Of a DNA stretch of 5,082 bases, positions 1-4,986 are shown one piece after another. Source of the stretch: Alphaproteobacteria bacterium. Its GTDB lineage: Bacteria; Pseudomonadota; Alphaproteobacteria; Sphingomonadales; Sphingomonadaceae. The translations under genes and the position numbers were made by a program. The notes below the pieces were generated by a model. The model saw nothing but the letters and a program-made list of their open reading frames with translations, was not told the origin of the DNA and did no database searches. How positions within the stretch are numbered: the first letter of the stretch is position 1; each line of letters opens with the position of its first letter. The stretch spans positions 1 through 5,082 of the forward strand of contig JAHJWA010000234.1 in assembly GCA_018828205.1 (NCBI GenBank), written 5' to 3'.

Positions 1-970
1 GGCCCAGCTGCGGCGAGCGGCCGAGCCATTCGAGCTGGGTGCGCGCGGTGACCTCGTTGATCGCGGTCTGCGGGATCGGGCCGCCGCTGACGGGCACGCG
101 CAGCGGGCGGGTGCCGGCGGGCAGGGCGATGGTGCGGGCGATCGCGCGCGGCACATCCATCGGATCGGCGGAGCGGCCCGAGCCGTCCTCGGTGCCCATC
201 CGCGCGACCACCTGCGGATAGCCCTGCGCGTGCTCCGCCGCGATCCGCTCCTTCAGCGCGCCGGTGTAGATGTTGCGATTGACCCAGACCTCGGTCGGGT
301 AGCCGCCGGGCTCGATGATCGTCACCTCGATATTGTGCGGCACCAGCTCGTAGGCGAGCTGCTCGCCCATCGCCTCGAGCGCGAATTTGGTGGCGGAGTA
401 ATGCCCGCCATAGGGGACGATGACGCGCCCGAGCTGGCTCGAGATCTGGAAGATCTGCCCGCCGCCCTTCTCGCGCATCCCCGGCAGCACCGCGCGCGCC
501 ATCCGGTGGCAGCCGAAGACATTGGTGTCGAAGGCCAGCTTCGTGGCTTCCATGTCCTGCACCTCGACCGGACCGGAGATGCCGATCCCGGCGTTGTTGA
601 TCAGCACGTCGAGCGGGCCGCCGTTGATCCGCATCGCCTCGGCGACGCCGCGCTCGACCTGTTCGTCGGACAGCACGTCGATCTCGATGACGTGAAGGTT
701 GAGACCCTCGCGCGCCGCGAGGCTGCGCAGCTCCTCGGCCTCGGGGCGGGGGAGGCCGCGCATGGTGGCGAAGACCCGCGCCCCGGCGCGCGCGTAATGC
801 TCGGCGCCGAGCCGGCCGAAGCCCGAGGAGCAGCCGGTGATCAGCACCGATTTGCCCGCGAGATCGGGCGTGCTGGCGACCGTGTCGCCCTGCGCGCGCG
901 ATGCGGTGGCGGCGAGAACGGTGGTGGCGGCGGCGCCGGCGAGCAGCGAACGGCGGGTCAGATCGGGCAT
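1..970 (-). CDS. Short-chain dehydrogenase/reductase with Tat-type signal (3' end outside window)
   Basis: Classical SDR oxidoreductase, expected to use NAD(P)(H) on an alcohol or carbonyl; the substrate cannot be named. Visible in 323 residues: cofactor loop TGCSSGFG (45-52), NNAG (125-128), Asn150 in TNVFG, catalytic Ser178 in QISSQ, and YSATK (Tyr191/Lys195), followed by IIEPGG. The catalytic tetrad is therefore intact. The N-terminus is unusual: LTRRSLLAGAAATTVLAATA has a twin-arginine pair and a short hydrophobic stretch, with possible signal peptidase sites after Ala23 or Ala26. This suggests Tat export of the folded, cofactor-loaded enzyme; that is inference. The ATG at 970 is supported by an AGAGGAGA Shine-Dalgarno (976-983) five bases upstream. 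Starting later would delete the signal but leave the SDR fold. The gene lies 49 nt after pth on the same strand with no terminator seen between them, so read-through is possible. No stop is reached before position 1; the length seen suggests only a short C-terminal piece is missing. Confidence 0.93.
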   Translation of the reverse strand, partial: MPDLTRRSLLAGAAATTVLAATASRAQGDTVASTPDLAGKSVLITGCSSGFGRLGAEHYARAGARVFATMRGLPRPEAEELRSLAAREGLNLHVIEIDVLSDEQVERGVAEAMRINGGPLDVLINNAGIGISGPVEVQDMEATKLAFDTNVFGCHRMARAVLPGMREKGGGQIFQISSQLGRVIVPYGGHYSATKFALEAMGEQLAYELVPHNIEVTIIEPGGYPTEVWVNRNIYTGALKERIAAEHAQGYPQVVARMGTEDGSGRSADPMDVPRAIARTIALPAGTRPLRVPVSGGPIPQTAINEVTARTQLEWLGRSPQLG

Positions 971-1019
971 GCGAATCTCCTCTGCATCCGGAGGAGACTA
1001 GCACAGGATTTGGCGAGTC

Positions 1020-1592
1020 TCAGATTTCCTGCAACCGAAGCGCGACGTCGTTCATGAAGCGCGCATCCTCGCCCCGCGCGAGCCGTTCGGCCTCCGCCGC
1101 CATCGCACCGAGCATGGCGACGAGGTCGTCCATCTCGGATTTGGCGTAATTGCCCAGCACATAGGAGGTGACGCGGTCCTTGTGCCCGGGGTGCCCGATT
1201 CCGATCCGCACCCGGCGAAACTCGGCCCCGCAATGCTGGTCGATGCTGCGCAAGCCGTTGTGCCCGGCGTGGCCGCCGCCCTGCTTCACCTTGACCTTGA
1301 AGGGCGCCAGATCGAGCTCGTCGTGGAACACGGTCAGCGCCTCGGTGCCCAGCTTGTAGAAGCGCAGCGCCTCGCCCACCGCGCGGCCGCTCTCGTTCAT
1401 GAAGGTGGCGGGCTTGAGCAGCAGGATTTTTTCGCCGCCGATCCGGCCCTCCTGGACCCAGCCGCTGAACTTCTTCTGCACCGGTCCGAAATCATGCATG
1501 TCGGCGATCACGTCGCAGGCCATGAAGCCGACATTGTGCCGCTGCATGGTGTATTGGGGTCCGGGATTTCCGAGGCCTGTCCAGATTTGCAT
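1020..1592 (-). CDS. pth: Peptidyl-tRNA hydrolase
   Basis: Cytoplasmic Pth hydrolyses the ester bond of peptidyl-tRNAs that drop off ribosomes, recycling tRNA. The 190-residue product matches the usual bacterial length (about 190-195). Family landmarks are all present: GLGNPGPQY at 6-14 with Asn9, RHNVGF with catalytic His19, PATFMNESG with Asn66, FHDELDL with Asp91, and GGGHAGHNGL with Asn112. These correspond to E. coli Asn10, His20, Asn68, Asp93 and Asn114. I chose the ATG at 1592 because family members start almost directly before the GLGNPG motif (MQIWTGLGNPG). An in-frame GTG at 1628 would add 12 basic residues, and its GGAGG is only a base or so away, too close to work well. The ATG at 1592 itself has no clear Shine-Dalgarno, so the start is the least certain point. 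The gene follows rplY, a common bacterial pairing, but a terminator lies between them. Downstream is an SDR gene rather than the ychF often found next to pth. Confidence 0.97.
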   Translation of the reverse strand: MQIWTGLGNPGPQYTMQRHNVGFMACDVIADMHDFGPVQKKFSGWVQEGRIGGEKILLLKPATFMNESGRAVGEALRFYKLGTEALTVFHDELDLAPFKVKVKQGGGHAGHNGLRSIDQHCGAEFRRVRIGIGHPGHKDRVTSYVLGNYAKSEMDDLVAMLGAMAAEAERLARGEDARFMNDVALRLQEI

Positions 1593-1666
1593 GGGCGAGC
1601 GCTTAATCGACGCCCGGCGCCGCGTCACCCCTCCGCAGGCTTGCTTTCACCTGCCGGGCACAAACG

Positions 1667-1700
1667 AAAACACCGGACCTCTTGCGAAGCCCGGTGTCTT
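1667..1700 (-). terminator. Rho-independent terminator after rplY
   Basis: An inverted repeat pairs 1691-1700 with 1667-1676. On the minus strand the core is ACACCGG / CCGGTGT (7 perfect bp), extended to 10 bp by one G-U and two A-U pairs around a 14-nt loop. The descending arm ends in a U-run continuing as UUUUCGUUU. It begins 28 bases past the rplY stop codon, in the right orientation to end rplY transcripts. It sits between rplY and pth, so pth must rely on read-through or on a promoter of its own. Confidence 0.75.
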
Positions 1701-1728
1701 GGTTGTGCGTAGGGGAAGAGAGTGCCGA

Positions 1729-2415
1729 TCAGGCGCTCTTGTCTTCCTGCTCCTGAGCGGCGTCGTCGTCGGGACCCTGTTCGGTCGCGGCAACGCCGCC
1801 CGCGTCCACTGCCTCGTCGTCGCCGGCTTCACCCTCGGCGCGCTTGAGCGCGGAAGGCGCAACCAGCGTGGCGATGGTGAAATCGCGATCGGTGATGGCG
1901 CTCTCGCTGCCCTCGGGAAGCGTGACTTCGCTGATGTGGATCGCATCGCCGACTTCCTTGCCGGTGACGTCGATCACGATCTCGCTGGGGATGCGATCAT
2001 TGTCGCAGACCAGCTCGAGCTCGTGACGGACCACGTTGAGCACGCCGCCCTTCTTGAGACCCGGCGAGGCTTCCTCATTGGTGAAGACCACGGGAACCTG
2101 GACCTCGATCTTGCCGCCCTTGACCATGCGCAGGAAATCGGCGTGGATCGGACGATCCTTGACGGGGTCGAGCGCGACATCCTTGGGCAGGGTGCGCAGC
2201 GTCTTGCCGTCGATTTCGATCTCGACGATCGAGTTCATGAAGTGACCGGTCATCAATTGCTTGACCAGCTCCTTCTCCTCGATGTGGATCATCACGGGTT
2301 CTTCCTTGCCGCCATAGATCACGGCGGGGACACGGCCATCGCGACGCAGTGCACGGGAGGCTCCCTTGCCAGCCCGTTCGCGCGTCTCGGCCGGCAGGGT
2401 CAGAGCATCGCTCAT
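1729..2415 (-). CDS. rplY: 50S ribosomal protein L25/general stress protein Ctc
   Basis: L25 of the Ctc/TL5 type binds 5S rRNA in the central protuberance of the large subunit. The 228-residue product shows the long two-domain form. The N-terminal L25 domain (about 5-95) carries the hallmark GKGASRALRRDGRVPAVIYG (residues 16-35). A second beta-rich domain follows (about 100-190; VPVVFTNEEASPGLKKGGVL, then EIVIDVTGKEVGD). The tail (about 190-228) is rich in Glu, Asp, Ala and Gln and is probably disordered, as in other alphaproteobacterial L25 proteins. The ATG at 2415 has AAAGG about nine bases upstream, and translation from it begins directly with the conserved domain. The gene is flanked on the same strand by the TraB/GumN pair upstream (137-nt gap) and pth downstream, with a strong terminator 28 bases after its stop. 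Confidence 0.96.
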   Translation of the reverse strand: MSDALTLPAETRERAGKGASRALRRDGRVPAVIYGGKEEPVMIHIEEKELVKQLMTGHFMNSIVEIEIDGKTLRTLPKDVALDPVKDRPIHADFLRMVKGGKIEVQVPVVFTNEEASPGLKKGGVLNVVRHELELVCDNDRIPSEIVIDVTGKEVGDAIHISEVTLPEGSESAITDRDFTIATLVAPSALKRAEGEAGDDEAVDAGGVAATEQGPDDDAAQEQEDKSA

Positions 2416-2552
2416 GAGTTCGTACCTTTCGAATTGCTTGTGGTTGTCGTCCGGTTCACCACGCCTCCAGGGATGACCATGGCACCGGACTGGCGGGCGC
2501 TTAGCAGGTGAGCGCGAAAACGCAAGGCCGCAGGGCCGGCGGGGAAGGGGGG
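2416..2552 (-). promoter_or_regulatory. Candidate rplY leader with inverted repeat
   Basis: Gap between the second lipoprotein gene and rplY. It contains a 7-bp perfect inverted repeat, GTCCGGT (2449-2455) and ACCGGAC (2484-2490), with a 28-nt loop, placed about 20 bases upstream of the rplY ribosome-binding site. Some ribosomal protein genes, including rplY in enteric bacteria, have autoregulatory leader structures, but nothing here identifies this as one. I see no convincing -35/-10 pair; the nearest (TTGCGT, 16 bases, TAAGCG near 2500-2527 on the minus strand) is a poor match. No clear terminator for the upstream lipoprotein gene is visible: a short GGCC-CTGC-GGCC hairpin near 2529-2540 lacks a proper U-tract. 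Confidence 0.25.
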
Positions 2553-3434
2553 CTACTGGATGCGGCGGACGCTATAGCCGCGCGCTTCCATCAGCGCAGG
2601 CAGGCCGTCGGCGCCGAACATATGCGCCGCGCCCACCGCGACGAAGGGCCGGGCCTCGGCCGAGAGCAGGTTTTCCAGCTGCGCCGCCCAGGCGCGGTTG
2701 CGCCCCGCGAGCAGCGCCTCGTAGAGCTCGGGATCGGCGAGGATGCCCTCGCCGGTGAGCGCGCTCAGCTGCTCCGCGTCGCCCGCCTGCCACATCCGCG
2801 CCATCCGGCCGATGTCCCGCTCGTAATCCTCGGTCTCGCCGATCACCGCGTTGAGCAGGTCGCGCTGCTCCTTTTCGGGCAGGTCGTCGAAAATCCGCAA
2901 TTGCGTCTCGGCGCCTTCGAACTCGACGATCTCGCGGGTGCCGAAATCGCGGATCAGCGCGCGGTCGACCCCGTTCTCGGATTTCGCCTGCTGCGCCACC
3001 TGCGCCAGCGTCAGCGCCGCGGCCCAGGTCTCCATCGCGTCGAAATGGCTGCGGCGGACCTTGGCGCGGGTCAGCAGCGCCTGATATTGGTCGGCGAGCG
3101 CGGGATCGACCCGCGCGGCGAGCGGGCCGGGCGGGTCATCGAAGGCGAGCCGGGTGAACAATTCGCCCAGCGCCACCCCGTCGTCGAGCGAGGCGACCTC
3201 CACCGCGAGCACATCGGCCTCGGCCAGCGCGCCGTCGAGCAGAGCCGAGCGCCATTCGACCCCGTCGGGGAGCGCGTGGATGGTGCCGAACAACCACCCC
3301 TCGATCTCCCCTTCGGCACTGGCCAGCTCCCACAGGATCGGCTGGCTCTCGGGCTGCGAGGCGGGCGCGGGCTGGTCGGAACAGCCCGCCAGCAGCAGCG
3401 CGCCGAGCGCCGACAAGGCGAGACGCAGGCTCAC
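2553..3434 (-). CDS. TraB/GumN family lipoprotein, second paralog
   Basis: A 293-residue TraB/GumN-family protein. The family is related to Tiki and PrgY proteins, some of which are proposed metalloproteases marked by two GxxH motifs; the bacterial GumN-like members have no settled function. Both motifs are present: GTIH (50-53, in FGTIHALP) and GAAH (268-271, in VAVGAAH), plus Glu79 (LAVEVAS) and GRNRAW (244-249). The N-terminus is a textbook lipoprotein signal, LALSALGALLLAGC, with the lipidated cysteine at 18. Ser at +2 predicts the outer membrane rather than inner-membrane retention. The start is a GTG whose bases overlap the TGA of the upstream paralog (GTGA), implying translational coupling. 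The reading frame stays open well upstream inside the paralog gene, but that extension is arginine-rich shadow sequence and would bury the lipoprotein signal. It shares the RNR-W spacing and the closing RIQ with its neighbour, so tandem duplication followed by divergence is likely. Confidence 0.88.
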   Translation of the reverse strand: MSLRLALSALGALLLAGCSDQPAPASQPESQPILWELASAEGEIEGWLFGTIHALPDGVEWRSALLDGALAEADVLAVEVASLDDGVALGELFTRLAFDDPPGPLAARVDPALADQYQALLTRAKVRRSHFDAMETWAAALTLAQVAQQAKSENGVDRALIRDFGTREIVEFEGAETQLRIFDDLPEKEQRDLLNAVIGETEDYERDIGRMARMWQAGDAEQLSALTGEGILADPELYEALLAGRNRAWAAQLENLLSAEARPFVAVGAAHMFGADGLPALMEARGYSVRRIQ

Positions 3435-4366
3435 TGGATCCGCGTCACGGTCGTGCCGCGCTGTTCGAGATAATCCTGCACGCTGTGGGTGCCCGCGAGA
3501 TGCCCTGCGCCGACCGCCACGAACACCGTGCCGGGCGTGTCGAGCCGCTCGTCGATCCACGCCGCCCAAGTGCGGTTGCGACCGTAGAGCAGCGCTTCGG
3601 CGAGCACCGGATCGGCGAGATTGGCGTTCATCAGCGCGCCCAGCGCCTCGGCGTCGCCCTCGACCCATTCGCTCAGCATCTGGTTCATCATCGGCACGAT
3701 CTCGTCGATCATATCGGTGGTGGCGGTGAGGAAATCGACCTGCGACTGCGGCGGCAGGGTGTCGAGCATGCCGAGCTGGAACTCGACCGTCTCGAGCGCG
3801 TCGCGCGTCGCACCCTCGGGCGCGCGCTGCTCGACCACCTTTTCGACCCCGCTCTCGGCGGCATAGCCAGCCTTGAGCAGCGGCAGCACCGCGAGATTCA
3901 TCCCGGCGAACCACGGCTCGAAACGGTCGAAGGCGCCGACCGGGAGATCGAGCGAGGTCATCGCCGCCTCGTAGCTGGCGCGCTGCTCGGGATCGAGAAG
4001 CTCGCGCAGGCTTTCGCCCTCGGGGAGCATGGCCATGCCGATGATCTTCTGCTGGTTGGCCGGGTCCTGCTCGAAGCCTGAGGGAATCTCGGTCACCAGC
4101 GTGCCCGAGGATCCCAGCGCGGTGGCGACCGGGCCGCTGTACCAGTCGATATCCTCGGGCAGCGCGTGGACGGTGCCGAACAGATAGATCGTGGTGTCCT
4201 CGTCGGCGACCTGCCACAGCGCCGGGCCGGCGGGCTGCGCGGGCGCTGCGGGTGCGGCCGCGGTTGCCGCCGCGCTATCCTCGGCGACGGTGGTGCAGGC
4301 CTGCAGCGTGACGAGCAGAGTGCCGGCGGTCAGCACGGCGGCGAGGCGGATTCGGGTCTGGGTCAT
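3431..4366 (-). CDS. TraB/GumN family lipoprotein, first paralog
   Basis: A 311-residue TraB/GumN-family protein of unknown substrate. The signal RLAAVLTAGTLLVTLQAC has a plausible lipobox (LQAC, cysteine 24) with Thr at +2, suggesting an outer-membrane lipoprotein. An Ala/Pro-rich linker (about 31-48) follows, then the domain opening ALWQVADEDTTIYLFGTVHA. Both family motifs are intact: GTVH (64-67) and GAGH (286-289), with Glu93 (LVTEIPS) and GRNRTW (262-267). The middle is rich in acidic residues and methionine (for example TTDMIDEIVPMMNQMLSEW). The ATG at 4366 is well supported by AAGGAG six bases upstream. It is the upstream member of a two-gene unit: its TGA overlaps the GTG of the next gene, and 75 bases separate it from the XRE regulator, which could be co-transcribed. 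The weaker lipobox (Gln at -2) leaves open a simple secreted form, but the hydrophobic stretch clearly indicates export. Confidence 0.9.
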   Translation of the reverse strand: MTQTRIRLAAVLTAGTLLVTLQACTTVAEDSAAATAAAPAAPAQPAGPALWQVADEDTTIYLFGTVHALPEDIDWYSGPVATALGSSGTLVTEIPSGFEQDPANQQKIIGMAMLPEGESLRELLDPEQRASYEAAMTSLDLPVGAFDRFEPWFAGMNLAVLPLLKAGYAAESGVEKVVEQRAPEGATRDALETVEFQLGMLDTLPPQSQVDFLTATTDMIDEIVPMMNQMLSEWVEGDAEALGALMNANLADPVLAEALLYGRNRTWAAWIDERLDTPGTVFVAVGAGHLAGTHSVQDYLEQRGTTVTRIQ

Positions 4367-4441
4367 GGTCGGCTCCTTCTATAGGGCGGGGCGGTTAAGG
4401 TCAGGTACGAAATCGCGGCAGGGTCGGCGGCTGGGCCCTGC

Positions 4442-4651
4442 TCACCGCTCGCCGCCATGGGCTCCGTCGTCGAAAATCTGCTCGACCGGCATGGCGAACA
4501 GCCGGGCGATCCTGAACGCGAGACCGAGCGAGGGATCGTGCTTGCCCGTCTCGATCGCATTGACCGCCTGGCGCGAGACATCGAGCCGCCCGGCCAGCTC
4601 GGCCTGGCTCCACTCGCGCTCGGCGCGCAGCACGCGGAGGCGGTTTTTCAT
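4442..4651 (-). CDS. Small XRE-family helix-turn-helix regulator
   Basis: A 69-residue, single-domain Cro/C1-type (HTH_3, XRE) DNA-binding protein. The fold is plain: KNRLRVLRAEREWSQAELAG (2-21), turn and recognition helix LDVSRQAVNAIETGKHDPSL (23-42), then LAFRIARLFAMPVEQIF (44-60). This matches the short cytoplasmic regulators with the signature SRQxVNxIExGKxxPSL that are usually the whole protein, with no sensor or dimerisation domain. The ATG at 4651 fits the family start exactly, although no good Shine-Dalgarno precedes it. It is divergent from glyQ and lies 75 bases upstream of the lipoprotein pair on the same strand, with no terminator seen between them. Autoregulation through the CTGAC boxes upstream is plausible, since the outer two form matching partial dyads and two of the three overlap the likely promoter. 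The lipoprotein genes are the obvious additional targets; that is inference from position only. Confidence 0.92.
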   Translation of the reverse strand: MKNRLRVLRAEREWSQAELAGRLDVSRQAVNAIETGKHDPSLGLAFRIARLFAMPVEQIFDDGAHGGER

Positions 4652-4719
4652 GCGTCGGGCTCTGCTGAGGTTAGCGATGGGAGCCGAGTACGAATGGCCA
4701 GTCTCCGTGTAAGGTCTAC

Positions 4720-4775
4720 CTGACCATATGTCGCGATTCGCTGACTATATCAATAGAACCTGACATTGTGTCGCA
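4720..4775. promoter_or_regulatory. Candidate operator array: three CTGAC boxes
   Basis: CTGAC occurs three times, with TGAC at 4721, 4742 and 4761, i.e. 21 and 19 bp apart (about two helical turns). The first and third copies extend to the same partial dyad, TGAC-N5-GTCGC (4721-4734 and 4761-4774), exactly 40 bp apart; the middle copy keeps only the left half (TGACTATATCAAT). The first covers the proposed -10 and the second abuts the -35 of the XRE promoter, a layout typical of repressor sites. The binding protein is not shown by sequence; the adjacent XRE regulator is the first candidate. Confidence 0.4.
4725..4753 (-). promoter_or_regulatory. Candidate promoter for the XRE gene
   Basis: On the minus strand, TTGATA (4748-4753; 5 of 6 to TTGACA) lies 17 bases from CATATG (4725-4730), a weak -10 matching 3 of 6. 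Transcription would begin near 4718, leaving a leader of about 65 bases before the ATG. The local A+T content is clearly higher than in the surrounding DNA, which supports a promoter here more than the -10 match does. Confidence 0.4.
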
Positions 4776-4786
4776 CAAACCTGCCA

Positions 4787-4810
4787 CCGTTCGCTTCCAC
4801 CGAGGTCGAG
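4787..4810 (+). repeat. 24-nt intergenic repeat, copy A (diverged)
   Basis: Starts CCGTTCG and ends GTCGAG. It aligns without gaps to copies B (reverse strand) and C over 24 positions, but the centre is changed (CCGAGG where the others have GCGAAG). It forms an inverted pair with copy B. It is most likely a decayed member of the same dispersed family. Confidence 0.6.
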
Positions 4811-4818
4811 GCGGGTGT

Positions 4819-4842
4819 CTCGACTTCGCTCGACACGAACGG
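4819..4842 (-). repeat. 24-nt intergenic repeat, copy B
   Basis: On the minus strand it reads CCGTTCG, then TGTCGA, then GCGAAGTCGAG. It differs from copy C at only two positions. The core TCGAGCGAAGTCGAG-like sequence is one I recall as abundant in sphingomonad intergenic DNA; a genome-wide count would confirm this. Confidence 0.75.
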
Positions 4843-4876
4843 AAAGGGGTGATCCCAAGCGCCCCCCCCCTCACTT

Positions 4877-4900
4877 CCGTTCGCCTCGAGCGAAGTCGAG
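4877..4900 (+). repeat. 24-nt intergenic repeat, copy C
   Basis: Reads CCGTTCG, then CCTCGA, then GCGAAGTCGAG. It is in opposite orientation to copy B, and the two form the arms of a long hairpin. CTCGA/TCGAG within it can also fold as a small stem around GCGAAG. Confidence 0.75.
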
Positions 4901-4986
4901 AGGCGGGCGTGCGGCGCGTCCATACCGGTCCCTTGCCCGCCACGCGGCATTGACGCTCCCGAAGCCATAAGCCAAAGCCCGCCGCC

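Larger units (their letters stand above)
4819..4900. repeat. Long inverted repeat between XRE gene and glyQ
   Basis: Arms 4819-4844 and 4875-4900 are 26 nt each with two adjacent mismatches. They enclose a 30-nt loop (4845-4874) that carries a run of nine C (4862-4870). As RNA or cruciform it could form a very stable hairpin. It may block read-through between the divergent genes or simply be two copies of a mobile-type palindromic repeat; there is no U-tract, so it is not a classical rho-independent terminator. Confidence 0.7.
4652..4986. other. Divergent intergenic region XRE-glyQ
   Basis: No gene is supported here: short open frames lack ribosome-binding sites and run through the repeats. 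The left half (4700-4780) is relatively A+T-rich and holds the XRE promoter and CTGAC boxes. The centre (4787-4900) holds the repeat cluster. The right part (4901-4986) must contain the glyQ promoter or leader, but I see no convincing one: TTGACG at 4950-4955 lacks a -10 at proper spacing. GGCGGGC (4902-4908) and GCCCGCC (4935-4941) could pair as a 7-bp stem. Confidence 0.7.

Noticed and set aside
230..1057. Plus-strand open frame of 275 codons opposite the SDR
   Set aside because: The minus strand shows all SDR motifs in one frame; this is the complementary shadow.
1399..2511. Long plus-strand open frame (370 codons) opposite pth and rplY
   Set aside because: It runs antisense through two firmly identified genes and has no recognisable domain. 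It is a typical high-G+C shadow frame.
2508..3473. Plus-strand open frame of 321 codons opposite the second lipoprotein gene
   Set aside because: Antisense to a well-supported gene, His/Arg/Gln-rich composition, and no ribosome-binding site of note.
3485..4081. Plus-strand open frame of 198 codons opposite the first lipoprotein gene
   Set aside because: Shadow frame rich in Arg, His and Glu, antisense to the TraB/GumN domain.
2553..4217. A single 554-codon open frame spanning both lipoprotein genes on the minus strand
   Set aside because: Its first half is an Arg/Gly/Ala-rich shadow of the first lipoprotein gene. The real second gene starts at the GTG at 3434 with a lipoprotein signal, so this is not a fusion.
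4367..4395. TATAGA as a -10 box directly upstream of the first lipoprotein gene
   Set aside because: It abuts the AAGGAG ribosome-binding site, so transcripts would begin within or after that site, and no -35 is present.
4787..4900. CRISPR-like array
   Set aside because: Only three short copies in alternating orientation with unequal spacing; these are palindromic intergenic repeats, not direct repeats with spacers.
4950..4978. TTGACG as a -35 box for glyQ
   Set aside because: No acceptable -10 at 16-18 bases; the nearest A+T-rich hexamer (CATAAG) is only 10 bases away.
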